Shown piece after piece: positions 42,353-50,583 of a stretch of DNA of 64,000 bases; within the stretch, counting starts at the first letter, position 1, and each line of letters begins with the position of its first letter. The notes under the pieces were generated by a model that had not been told where the DNA came from, searched no databases, and saw only the letters and a list, made by a program, of their open reading frames with translations. The DNA is from Rhodospirillales bacterium. GTDB taxonomy: Bacteria; Pseudomonadota; Alphaproteobacteria; Reyranellales; Reyranellaceae. The translations under genes were made by a program, and so were the position numbers. The stretch covers positions 1 through 64,000 of the forward strand of contig JACPOB010000112.1 in assembly GCA_016185145.1 (NCBI GenBank), written 5' to 3'.

Positions 42353-43627
42353 TCAGTGCCGGCTGAGCTCGGCGCGGCCGACCACCATGTGATGGACCTC
42401 GTCCGGACCATCGGCGAAACGCAGGTGGCGCTGGTTCATGTACATCTCGGCGAGCGGCGTCCAATGGGAGATGCCGGTCGCGCCGTGGATCTGGATCGCC
42501 TGGTCGATGATCGTGCAGACCTTCTCGGGCACCATGGCCTTGACCATGCTGACCCAGATGCGGGCTTCGCGGTTGCCCAGCACGTCCATCGCCTTGGCGG
42601 CCTTCAGCACCATGAGCCGCATGGCCTCGATCTCGATGCGTGCGCGGGACACCAGTTCGAGGTTCTTGCCCAGCGCGATCAGGTTCTTGCCGAACGCCTG
42701 GCGCGTCGAGCCACGCTTGACCATCAGGTCGAGCGCCTTCTCGGCGGCGCCGATCGAGCGCATGCAGTGATGGATGCGGCCCGGTCCCAGGCGGACCTGC
42801 GAGATCTCGAACCCGCGGCCTTCGCCCAGCAGGATGTTCTCCTTCGGCACACGCGCATTCTCGAACTTGATGTGCATGTGCCCACGCGGCGCGTGATCGT
42901 GGCCGAAGACTTCCATCGGTCCCAGGATCTTCACGCCCGGCGTGTCGATGGGCACCAGGATCTGCGACTGCTGGAACTGCGGTGAGGCGTCGGGGCTGGT
43001 CTTGACCATGGTGATCATGATCTTGCAGCGCGGATCGCCTGCGCCGGAGATGAAGTACTTCTCGCCGTTGATCACCCAGTCGTCGCCGTCGAGCACGGCG
43101 CGGGTGGCGACGTTCTTGGCGTCGGACGAAGCGACGGCGGGCTCGGTCATGGCGTAGGCCGAGCGGATCTCTCCGTTGAGCAGCGGCTTCAGCCACTTCT
43201 CCTTCTGCTCGGGCGTGCCGACACGCTCCAGCACTTCCATGTTGCCGGTGTCGGGAGCGGAGCAGTTGAGCGACTCCGATGCGAGCGGCTGCTTGCCGAG
43301 TTCGGCCGCGATGTAGGCGTAGTCGAGATTGGTGAGGCCGCGGCCGATCTCCGAGCCCGGCAGGAAGAAGTTCCACAGGCCCGACGCCTTGGCCTTGTTC
43401 TTGGCGCCTTCGAGCAATTCGAGCTGGCCCGGCGCCCAGCTCCAGCGATCCTTGCGGCCCTCGCCGAGCTTGAAGAATTTCTCCGTGATCGGCGCGACGT
43501 TCTCCTCGATGTGCTTCATCACCGCATCGAACAGGGGCTGCGCCTCCTTCGACATGGCGAGGTTGTTGAGCTCGGGGTTGTTCAGGTCGGGCCGCGCCAT
43601 CGCGTCCCGCTTGGCCATCACGTTCAT
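42353..43627 (-). CDS. Acyl-CoA dehydrogenase family protein
   Basis: Flavoprotein of 424 residues oxidising an acyl-CoA. The central part shows YAMTEPAVASSDAKNVATRA, GDDWVINGEKYFISGAGDP (FAD and substrate loops) and MEVFGHDHAPRGHMHIKFEN. The C-terminal helical domain has RMLMV-type EAMRLMVLKAAKAMDVLG and a catalytic-loop region QIHGATGISHWTPLAEM. ATG 43627 follows AGAGGAG; the frame is open further up but without a ribosome site. A long hairpin separates it from fhs upstream. Members like this act on branched or medium chains; the substrate is unknown. Confidence 0.92.
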   Translation of the reverse strand: MNVMAKRDAMARPDLNNPELNNLAMSKEAQPLFDAVMKHIEENVAPITEKFFKLGEGRKDRWSWAPGQLELLEGAKNKAKASGLWNFFLPGSEIGRGLTNLDYAYIAAELGKQPLASESLNCSAPDTGNMEVLERVGTPEQKEKWLKPLLNGEIRSAYAMTEPAVASSDAKNVATRAVLDGDDWVINGEKYFISGAGDPRCKIMITMVKTSPDASPQFQQSQILVPIDTPGVKILGPMEVFGHDHAPRGHMHIKFENARVPKENILLGEGRGFEISQVRLGPGRIHHCMRSIGAAEKALDLMVKRGSTRQAFGKNLIALGKNLELVSRARIEIEAMRLMVLKAAKAMDVLGNREARIWVSMVKAMVPEKVCTIIDQAIQIHGATGISHWTPLAEMYMNQRHLRFADGPDEVHHMVVGRAELSRH

Positions 43628-43694
43628 GGGGTCTCCTCTTTCTGGCTGGAGAGACCCTAAAGCGAATTCAGGAAGGGCGAAACCTCGTGCACAA

Positions 43695-43736
43695 CACTCA
43701 TGTTCCTCTCCCCCTTGGAGGAGAGGAGCATGAGTG
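43695..43736. terminator. Long hairpin between fhs and acyl-CoA dehydrogenase genes
   Basis: Arms of 17 bases (43695-43711 and 43720-43736) with a single mismatch and an eight-base loop. No long T run follows on the minus strand. It could end or attenuate transcripts of the fhs operon, or be a repeat-derived palindrome. Confidence 0.6.
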
Positions 43737-43778
43737 CTGGGCGTGAGGAGGGAAATCCCTGGAACAGGCAGAAAATCC

Positions 43779-45476
43779 CTAGAACAGCCCGACAATCTTC
43801 CCGTCAGGGCCGATATCGATGCTGTTGGCGGCCGGAACCTTCGGCAGGCCGGGCATGGTCATGATGTCGCCGCACACGGCCACCACGAACTCAGCCCCTG
43901 CCGACAGGCGAACTTCGCGGACCGTGACGACATGGTCGGTCGGCGCACCCTTGGAATCGGGATTGGTCGAGAAGCTGTACTGGGTCTTGGCGATGCAGAC
44001 CGGCACCTTGCCGAAGCCCATGGCCTCGAAGGAGGCGAGCTGGTCCTGGACCGGCTTGGCGATGGCGATGTCGCGGGCGCGGTAGATCTCCTTGGCGATG
44101 GTCCGGATCTTTTCGACCAGCGGCATGTCGTCGGGATAGAGCAGCTTCATGTTGCTCTTGCCGCTGTCGACTGCCTTGACCACGGCACGGGCGACGTCGG
44201 CCGCGCCTTTGCCGCCTTCGGCCCAGTGGTCGGCCATCACGGCCTCGACGCCGAGCTTGGCGCAGGCTGATTTCACCAGGGCGATCTCGGCGTCGGTATC
44301 AGCGCTGAAGCGGTTGATCGACACCACCGGCACCAGACCGAACTTCTGCACGTTCTCGACATGGCGCTGCAGGTTGGACATGCCCGCCTCGAGTGCCTTC
44401 AGGTTCTCGGTCTTGAGGTCTTCCTTCTTCACGCCGCCATGCATCTTCAGCGCGCGGATGGTCGCCACCAGGACCACGGCGTCTGGCTTGAGTCCGGTCT
44501 TGCGGCACTTGATGTCGATGAACTTCTCGCCGCCGAGGTCGGCGCCGAAGCCCGCTTCGGTCACCACGTAGTCGGCGAGCTTCAGCGCCGTCGTCGTGGC
44601 CAGCACCGAGTTGCAGCCATGGGCGATGTTGGCGAAAGGACCACCATGGATGAAGGCGGGGGTGCCCTCCAGCGTTTGCACCAGGTTGGGCGCCAGCGCG
44701 TCCTTCAGCAGCACGGCCATCGGGCCGTGGGCCTTGAGATCGGCAGCGCGCACTGGCTTACGCTCGCGCGTATACGCCACGATGATGTTGCCCAGCCGCG
44801 CTTTCAAGTCCTCGAGGTCCTTGGCCAGGCAGAAGATCGCCATGACCTCGGAGGCGACGGTGATGTCGAAGCCGTCCTCCCGCGGGAAGCCGTTGGCGAC
44901 GCCGCCCAGCGACGACACGAGCTGGCGCAGGCTGCGATCGTTCATGTCGATGGCGCGGCGCCAGGCGACGCGACGGCCATCGATGCCCAGCGCATTGCCC
45001 CAGTAGATGTGGTTGTCGATCAGCGCCGACAGGAGATTGTGGGCCGCGCCGATGGCGTGGAAGTCGCCGGTGAAGTGGAGGTTGATGTCCTCCATCGGCA
45101 CGACCTGGGCGTAGCCGCCGCCCGCCGCACCGCCCTTCATGCCGAAGGACGGTCCGAGCGACGGTTCGCGCAGGCAGAGCATCGCCTTCTTGCCGATATG
45201 GTTCAGCGCGTCGGTCAGGCCCACCGTGGTCGTGGTCTTGCCTTCGCCGGCCGGCGTCGGCGAGATCGCCGACACCAGGATCAGCTTGCCGTTGGGCTTG
45301 TCCTTCAGCGACTTGACGTAGTCCATCGAGATCTTGGCCTTGTAGTGGCCGTAGGGCTCGAGGTTTTCAGGCGCGATGCCCAGTTTCTCTTTCGCCAACT
45401 CCATGATCGGCCGTTTGGTGGCCTCCTGGGCGATCTGGATGTCTGTCTTTGGATTGGTGTGCTGAGACGCAGGCAT
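43779..45476 (-). CDS. fhs: Formate--tetrahydrofolate ligase
   Basis: ATP-dependent synthesis of 10-formyl-THF from formate (FtfL). The 565-residue protein has the P-loop PTPAGEGKTTTTVGL, REPSLGPSFGMKGGAAGGGY, the family signature VPMEDINLHFTGDFHAI and the C-terminal TMPGLPKVPAANSIDI. ATG 45476 follows GAGAGGAAA. It lies in the same direction as the formyltransferase and oxalate genes upstream, 153 bases away, with a palindromic repeat in the gap. In oxalate users this ligase feeds formate released from formyl-CoA into C1 assimilation. Confidence 0.96.
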   Translation of the reverse strand: MPASQHTNPKTDIQIAQEATKRPIMELAKEKLGIAPENLEPYGHYKAKISMDYVKSLKDKPNGKLILVSAISPTPAGEGKTTTTVGLTDALNHIGKKAMLCLREPSLGPSFGMKGGAAGGGYAQVVPMEDINLHFTGDFHAIGAAHNLLSALIDNHIYWGNALGIDGRRVAWRRAIDMNDRSLRQLVSSLGGVANGFPREDGFDITVASEVMAIFCLAKDLEDLKARLGNIIVAYTRERKPVRAADLKAHGPMAVLLKDALAPNLVQTLEGTPAFIHGGPFANIAHGCNSVLATTTALKLADYVVTEAGFGADLGGEKFIDIKCRKTGLKPDAVVLVATIRALKMHGGVKKEDLKTENLKALEAGMSNLQRHVENVQKFGLVPVVSINRFSADTDAEIALVKSACAKLGVEAVMADHWAEGGKGAADVARAVVKAVDSGKSNMKLLYPDDMPLVEKIRTIAKEIYRARDIAIAKPVQDQLASFEAMGFGKVPVCIAKTQYSFSTNPDSKGAPTDHVVTVREVRLSAGAEFVVAVCGDIMTMPGLPKVPAANSIDIGPDGKIVGLF

Positions 45477-45503
45477 CGGACGTTTCCTCTCGTTACGAAA
45501 CAA

Positions 45504-45610
45504 CCTCACCCTGAGGAGCCACGCGCAGCGTGGCATCTCGAAGGGTGGGCTACAGTATTGTTGTTGCCCACCCTTCGAGACGCGCCCTTCGGGCGCTCCT
45601 CAGGGTGAGG
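45504..45610. repeat. Intergenic palindromic repeat, copy 1
   Basis: The element is a composite inverted repeat: CCTCACCCTGAGGAGC at one end and GCTCCTCAGGGTGAGG at the other. Inner arms are CTCGAAGGGTGGGC and GCCCACCCTTCGAG around a short loop (TACAGTATTGTTGTT). Small sub-hairpins (CCACGCGCAGCGTGG and CGCCCTTCGGGCG) sit within the arms. A second copy is at 57207. Elements of this type are common between genes in Bradyrhizobium-like genomes. Confidence 0.85.
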
Positions 45611-45629
45611 AAGTACTATTGCTCCAAGT

Positions 45630-46559
45630 TCAAACCAGCCGCGCGCCGACGGCGAGTTTGGCGGCGGTCGCCCATTCGCCGGCGGCGACCTTGGGGCCGT
45701 CGGCCGGCTTCACCCGCAGGACCTTGATGCGGCCATCCGGCACGACGACGGTGAAGCCGTCGCCCGAGACCTCGACGATCTCGCCATACTTGCCGCCGAT
45801 GCCCTTGGGATCGCGCGCCGGGATGGGTTGGATGTCGAAGATCTGCAGGTTCTTGCCGTCGATCGTCGTCCAGGCACCGGGCGCGGGATTGCAACCGCGG
45901 ATGAGCGGATCGATCTGGCGCCACGACTTGCCCCAGTCGATGCGGGCGATATCGGCCGTCGCGCGGCCCTCGTAGGTCGCCTTGGAGTCGTCCTGCTTGA
46001 TGCGCGGCGCCTTGCCGGCCTTCACCAGGTCGACCGATTCCAGCATGGCATCGACGCCCATCGGGAACAGGCGGTCGAAGTAGACCGTGCCCAGCGTGTC
46101 CTTGGGACCGATCGGCGTCGTCTTTTGCAGAAGCACGTCGCCGGTATCGAGACCGTTGTCGGGCCAGAAGATCGAGAGGCCCGTTTCCTTCTCACCCAGG
46201 ATGATCGGCCAGTTGATGGCCGATGCGCCGCGATAGGCCGGCAGCAGAGACGGGTGGTATTGGATCGAGCCGTGCGTCGGGATGTTCAGGAACTCCTCGG
46301 GCACGAACAGGGTCACGAAGGCCATGACCTGCAGATCGGGCTTCAGCGCCTTGAACTCCTCCCACACCTCGGGCTTGCGGTAGGAGGCGGGCTGGAACAC
46401 CGGCAGCTTGGCCGCCAGTGCCGCTTCCTTGAGAGGATCGGCCTTCTGGCCGGGCTTCTCCGGCGCCACATAGACGCCCACGATGTTCTCGCCGCGCTTC
46501 AGCAGCGCTTCCAGTACGGCCTTGCCGAAGGCCTGTTGGCCATGGACCACGATGCGCAT
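45630..46559 (-). CDS. Formyltransferase resembling the hydrolase domain of 10-formyl-THF dehydrogenase
   Basis: A 309-residue protein with a Fmt-type N-terminal domain and a C-terminal oligonucleotide-binding-like domain. It matches the N-terminal domain of 10-formyl-THF dehydrogenase (ALDH1L1/FDH) better than tRNA formyltransferase: HGSIQYHPSLLPAYRGASAI, SIFWPDNGLDTGDVLLQK and GKAPRIKQ. H102 and D138 correspond to FDH H106 and D142, with the same spacing of 36. The gene lies four bases after frc. It may move formyl between CoA and THF, or act as a 10-formyl-THF hydrolase. See the findings for the reasoning. Confidence 0.85.
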   Translation of the reverse strand: MRIVVHGQQAFGKAVLEALLKRGENIVGVYVAPEKPGQKADPLKEAALAAKLPVFQPASYRKPEVWEEFKALKPDLQVMAFVTLFVPEEFLNIPTHGSIQYHPSLLPAYRGASAINWPIILGEKETGLSIFWPDNGLDTGDVLLQKTTPIGPKDTLGTVYFDRLFPMGVDAMLESVDLVKAGKAPRIKQDDSKATYEGRATADIARIDWGKSWRQIDPLIRGCNPAPGAWTTIDGKNLQIFDIQPIPARDPKGIGGKYGEIVEVSGDGFTVVVPDGRIKVLRVKPADGPKVAAGEWATAAKLAVGARLV

Positions 46560-46563
46560 GGTT

Positions 46564-48006
46564 TTACTCCGCGGCTTGAGCCCGATTGGCGGAAACAGGT
46601 GGCGCCTGGCCCGTCGCGCCCGACGCCCTGATCTCGGCGATCTCGCGCGGCGTGAACTTCAGCACCTTGCTCAGGATCTCGTCGGTGTGCTCGCCCAGCA
46701 GCGGCGAACGCTTCACTTCGCTGATCGAGTCGGAGAGCTTGATCGGATTGCCGACTGACAGGTATTTGCCGCGCGTCGGATGATCGACCTCGACGACGGT
46801 GCCGGTGTCGCGCAGCGACTGCTCCTCGGCCAGCTCCTTCATCGACAGGATCGGGCCGACCGGGATGTCGAGCGCATTGCACTCGTTCATGACCTCGAAC
46901 TTGGTCTTGGTCATGGTCCACTGCTCGATGCGCGCGAAGATCGCCTTGAGCCGCGGCAGGCGCGCCGGCGGCTTGGCGTAGTCCGGATGGGTCTTCCACT
47001 CGGGCTCGCCGATCAGGTCGCAGATCTTCTCCCACACCGGAGCCTGGGTGATGAAGTAGATGTACGCATTGGGATCGGTCTCCCAGCCCTTGCACTTCAG
47101 GATGACGCCGGGCTGGCCGCCGCCGGAATCGTTGGCGGCGCGGGGGACCGCCTCGCCGAACGGGATGCCCTCGCCGTACTGCGTGTATTCCTTCAGCGGG
47201 CCGTGGGCGAGGCGCTGCTGGTCGCGCAGCTTGACGCGGCAGAGGTTCAGCACGCCGTCCTGCATCGAGGCCAGCACGCGCTGGCCGCGGCCGGTGCGCA
47301 TGCGCTGGTAGAGCGCGCTCACGATGCCCAGCGCCAGATGCAGGCCGGTGCCGGAATCGCCGATCTGCGCGCCGGTCACCAGCGGGATGCCGTCATGGAA
47401 GCCGGTGGTCGAGGCGGCGCCGCCGGCGCACTGCGCGACGTTCTCGTAGACCTTGCAGTCCTCGTAGGGACCGGGGCCGAAGCCCTTCACCGAGGCCACG
47501 ATCATGCGCGGGTTCCATTCGTGGATGCGCTCCCAGGTGAGACCCATGCGGTCGAGCGCGCCCGGTGCGAAGTTCTCGACCAGCACGTCGCAGGTCTTCA
47601 CCAGGCGCTCCAGCACCTTCATGCCCTCCTTGCTCTTGGAATCGAGCGTGATCGAGCGCTTGTTGTGGTTGAGCATGGTGAAATAGAGACTGTCGACGCC
47701 GGGGATGTCCTGCAGCTGGCCGCGGGTGATGTCGCCCGTGCCCGGTCGCTCGACCTTGATTACGTCGGCGCCGAACCACGCCAGAAGCTGGGTGCAGGTC
47801 GGGCCCGACTGGACGTGCGTGAAGTCGAGGATCTTCACGCCATCGAGCGCCTTGCCATCCATGCCCCAGGGCTTCTTCGAGACCTTGGGCAAGCCATTGC
47901 CGTTCTGCTTCTTGGCGACGACCTTGAGCGCCGGCCTCTTGGCTGCCTTGGCTTTCTTGGAGGCCTTGTCCCTGGCTTTCGCCTTCTTGTCCTTCTTCTT
48001 CGCCAT
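46564..48006 (-). CDS. frc: Formyl-CoA:oxalate CoA-transferase
   Basis: Class III CoA-transferase moving CoA from formyl-CoA to oxalate, giving oxalyl-CoA and formate. The catalytic Asp is D217 in AQIGDSGTGLHLALG (Asp169 in the Oxalobacter enzyme). Other marks are DFTHVQSGPTCTQLLAWFGA, ENFAPGALDRMGLTW and IPFGEAVPRAANDSGGGQPG. The N-terminus carries about 45 extra residues, rich in Lys and Ala (MAKKKDKKAKARDK and on), absent from typical Frc; the family part starts near residue 46. ATG 48006 has GAAGGAAC before it. The gene is 14 bases after oxc. Confidence 0.93.
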   Translation of the reverse strand: MAKKKDKKAKARDKASKKAKAAKRPALKVVAKKQNGNGLPKVSKKPWGMDGKALDGVKILDFTHVQSGPTCTQLLAWFGADVIKVERPGTGDITRGQLQDIPGVDSLYFTMLNHNKRSITLDSKSKEGMKVLERLVKTCDVLVENFAPGALDRMGLTWERIHEWNPRMIVASVKGFGPGPYEDCKVYENVAQCAGGAASTTGFHDGIPLVTGAQIGDSGTGLHLALGIVSALYQRMRTGRGQRVLASMQDGVLNLCRVKLRDQQRLAHGPLKEYTQYGEGIPFGEAVPRAANDSGGGQPGVILKCKGWETDPNAYIYFITQAPVWEKICDLIGEPEWKTHPDYAKPPARLPRLKAIFARIEQWTMTKTKFEVMNECNALDIPVGPILSMKELAEEQSLRDTGTVVEVDHPTRGKYLSVGNPIKLSDSISEVKRSPLLGEHTDEILSKVLKFTPREIAEIRASGATGQAPPVSANRAQAAE

Positions 48007-48020
48007 GTTCCTTCTCCGAT

Positions 48021-49751
48021 CTACTTCTTGCGCAGCTTGCTTTGCGGGTTGAGGTTGCCGATGCGGCCGCTCTCGGCGCCGGCCGCCGGGTCGATGACGG
48101 CGTTGATCAATGTCGGCTTGCGGGAATCGAGCGCCTCATTGACCGCGCGCCGCAGATCGTCGGGCGTGGTGGCGTTGACGCCGACACCGCCGAAAGCCTC
48201 AGCCATCTTGTCGTAGCGCGCGCCCTTCACGAAGGCCGTCGTCGCCGGGTCCGAGCCGCCGCCGGCATTCACGCCGTCGCCGCGATAGATGCCGTCGTTG
48301 TTGAAGACCACGACGCAGACCGGCAGGTTGTATCGGCAGATCGTCTCGATCTCCATGCCGCAGAAGCCGAAGGCGCTGTCGCCCTCGACCGCGAGCACGG
48401 GATGGCCGGTCTCGACCGCGGCGGCAATCGCCGAACCCATGCCGACGCCCATGACGCCCCAGGTGCCGACATCGAGCCGCTTGCGCGGCTTGTACATGTC
48501 GATCGCACCGCGGGCGAGGTCGAGGGTGTTGGCGCCCTCGTTGACCAGGATCGTGTCCGGCCGCTCCTTGATGATGGTGCGCAGCGCGCCCAGCGCGCCG
48601 TGATAGTCCATCGGCGATTTGTTGTTCATGAAGCGCGGCGCCATCTTGGCGACGTTCTCGTCGCGCTTGGCCTTGACCGCGCCGGTCCAGTCGGCCGGTG
48701 CGGTCTGCCAGCTGCCGCCCATGCCGTCGAGCAACGCCTGGACGCAGGAACCGATGTCACCCACCACGGGGGCCGCAATCTCGACGTTGCTGTCCATCTC
48801 GCGCGGCTCGATGTCGACCTGGATGAACTTCTTGGGCGCATCACCCCAGGTCTTGCCCTTGCCATGCGACAGCAGCCAGTTCAGGCGCGCGCCGATCAGC
48901 ATGACGACGTCGGAGTCCTTCAGCACGGTCGAGCGGGCCGCGCCGGCGCACTGCGGATGCATGTCCGACAACAGGCCCTTGGCCATGCTCATCGGCAGGA
49001 AGGGCACGCCGCTCTTTTCCACCAGCGCCTTGATCGCGTCGTCGGCCTGCGCGTAGGCGGCACCCTTGCCGAGGATGATCAGCGGCCGCTTGGCCGCCTT
49101 CAGCACATCGAGGGCGCGCTTGACCGCGGCAGGCGAGGGGATCTGCGCAGGGGCGGCATCGATCACCTTGACCAGGGACTTGGCGCCGGCGTCGGCGTTC
49201 ATGACCTGGGCGAAGAGCTTCGCCGGCAGGTCGAGATAGACGCCACCCGGACGGCCGGACACCGCGGCGCGGATGGCGCGGGCGAAGCCGATGCCGATGT
49301 CCTGCGCGTGCAGCACGCGATAGGCCGCCTTGCACAGGGGCTTGGCGATGGCGAGCTGGTCCATCTCCTCGTAGTCACCCTGCTGCAGATCGACGATCTC
49401 GCGCTCCGACGAGCCCGAGACCAGGATCATCGGGAAGCAGTTGGTGGTGGCATGGGCGAGCGCCGTCAGGCCGTTGAGGAAGCCGGGTGCCGACACCGTG
49501 AGGCACACGCCGGGCTTCTTGGTCAGGAAGCCCGCGATCGCCGCAGCGTAGCCGGCGTTTTGCTCATGGCGGAACGACAGCACGCGAATGCCGGCGGCCT
49601 GCGCCAGGCGGCCGAGATCGGTGATGGGGATGCCCGGCACGCCGTAGATCGTGTCGATGCCGTTCAACTTCATGGCATCGATGACGAGGCTGAAGCCGTC
49701 CGTCAGGTCCTGGGTCTCATCCACTGTTTCTTTGACTGCTGCCTCGGCCAT
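48021..49751 (-). CDS. oxc: Oxalyl-CoA decarboxylase
   Basis: Thiamine-diphosphate enzyme converting oxalyl-CoA to formyl-CoA and CO2. The 576-residue protein shows E63 (FRHEQNAGYAAAIAGF), the Oxc-specific SGSSEREIVDLQQGDYEEMD, and the ThDP motif from EGDSAFGFCGMEIETI to FNNDGIYRG. The C-terminus ends NLNPQSKLRKK. It is encoded just after the GntR regulator (23 bases) and before frc. Together these proteins let the cell use oxalate, gaining a proton-consuming step and formate. Confidence 0.95.
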   Translation of the reverse strand: MAEAAVKETVDETQDLTDGFSLVIDAMKLNGIDTIYGVPGIPITDLGRLAQAAGIRVLSFRHEQNAGYAAAIAGFLTKKPGVCLTVSAPGFLNGLTALAHATTNCFPMILVSGSSEREIVDLQQGDYEEMDQLAIAKPLCKAAYRVLHAQDIGIGFARAIRAAVSGRPGGVYLDLPAKLFAQVMNADAGAKSLVKVIDAAPAQIPSPAAVKRALDVLKAAKRPLIILGKGAAYAQADDAIKALVEKSGVPFLPMSMAKGLLSDMHPQCAGAARSTVLKDSDVVMLIGARLNWLLSHGKGKTWGDAPKKFIQVDIEPREMDSNVEIAAPVVGDIGSCVQALLDGMGGSWQTAPADWTGAVKAKRDENVAKMAPRFMNNKSPMDYHGALGALRTIIKERPDTILVNEGANTLDLARGAIDMYKPRKRLDVGTWGVMGVGMGSAIAAAVETGHPVLAVEGDSAFGFCGMEIETICRYNLPVCVVVFNNDGIYRGDGVNAGGGSDPATTAFVKGARYDKMAEAFGGVGVNATTPDDLRRAVNEALDSRKPTLINAVIDPAAGAESGRIGNLNPQSKLRKK

Positions 49752-49774
49752 GCGTTCCTCCCGAAATTCCTCTC

Positions 49775-50464
49775 TCAGTCCAGATAGTCGGCGTGCTTGG
49801 CGACGTGCTCGGCCAGCCCGAGCGCGTGCTGGCGCACCAGGTCCTCGGCGCGCTCGGTATCGCGCGCCTCGAGCGCCTGGATGATGTTCATGTGATCGCG
49901 GATCGACCGGTCGACGCGGTCGTCCTCGCCGATCGTGGCGCCGCGGATCATGCGCATGTGGGTGAACAGGTTCTCCGCCAGCCGGATCAGCGCCTGGTTG
50001 CCGCTGAGCTCGATGATGCTCTGATGGAAGGCGATGTTGACCTCGGAATATTCGTCGAGCTTGGCGTGCAGCTTGTCGCCTTCGAAGGTCGTGAACATGC
50101 GCCTGAGGCCTGCGATGTCCTCGTCGCTGGCGTGCTCAGTGATCAGGCGCGCCGCCATGCTTTCCAGCGCGGCCCAGGCCTGGATCAGCTCGATCACCTC
50201 GTTCTTGGTCTTGCGGACAACGTAGACGCCGCGGCGCGGGACGGAGCGAACGAAGCCCTCGCGCTCGAGCTGCGCCATCGCTTCGCGCACCGGCGTGCGG
50301 GAAACCCCGAAATCCTGTGCGAGCTGGCGTTCGTCGAGCCGTATATCCGTGCGCGAGCGGTAGATGTCCGAAGACATGATGACGTTGCGCAAGGCCGCGT
50401 AGGCCTTGTCCTTGAACGTCTCCCGACTGTCGATCGGGGCGACTACCAGGCGCGCTTCACTCAT
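49775..50464 (-). CDS. GntR-family regulator (FCD type), probable oxalate operon regulator
   Basis: A 229-residue regulator with an N-terminal winged helix (YAALRNVIMSSDIY, RLDERQLAQDFGVSRTPVREA, GFVRSVPRRGVYVV) and a C-terminal FCD domain whose metal/effector-binding residues lie in NIAFHQSIIELSGN and RDHMNIIQALEARD. It is the first gene of the oxc-frc-formyltransferase-fhs run, so it likely controls its own operon. The upstream palindrome at 50512-50523 is a candidate operator. The ligand may be oxalate, glyoxylate or a CoA ester. Confidence 0.9.
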   Translation of the reverse strand: MSEARLVVAPIDSRETFKDKAYAALRNVIMSSDIYRSRTDIRLDERQLAQDFGVSRTPVREAMAQLEREGFVRSVPRRGVYVVRKTKNEVIELIQAWAALESMAARLITEHASDEDIAGLRRMFTTFEGDKLHAKLDEYSEVNIAFHQSIIELSGNQALIRLAENLFTHMRMIRGATIGEDDRVDRSIRDHMNIIQALEARDTERAEDLVRQHALGLAEHVAKHADYLD

Positions 50465-50511
50465 GGAAACGGACTGTTCCCTCGTTGTTGCCGGCCCCCA
50501 CCGGCTTATAC

Positions 50512-50523
50512 ATTATTCATAAT
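50512..50523. promoter_or_regulatory. Candidate operator upstream of the GntR-oxc operon
   Basis: ATTAT-TC-ATAAT, a perfect 12-base palindrome in an AT-rich patch, 48 bases before the regulator start codon. It overlaps the position expected for the -10/-35 region on the minus strand. It is a candidate for self-control by the GntR protein. Confidence 0.45.
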
Positions 50524-50525
50524 AC

Positions 50526-50557
50526 CACGGCGGACCATCGTCCAATGGTCCGCCGTG
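50526..50557 (-). terminator. Hairpin downstream of the ABC exporter gene
   Basis: A perfect 13-bp inverted repeat (50526-50538 and 50545-50557) with a six-base loop. It lies 27 bases after the stop of the ABC exporter and just upstream of the GntR promoter, so it separates the two transcripts. The following T-rich stretch is weak on both strands. Confidence 0.7.
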
Positions 50558-50583
50558 ACATTTTATTGCGCGATGAGCGCCAG

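Noticed and set aside
41054..42985. Long open frames (hundreds of codons) on the opposite strand or shifted within malate synthase and other genes
   Set aside because: They are low-complexity Arg/Gly/Ala-rich products typical of high-GC shadow frames and have no family motifs.
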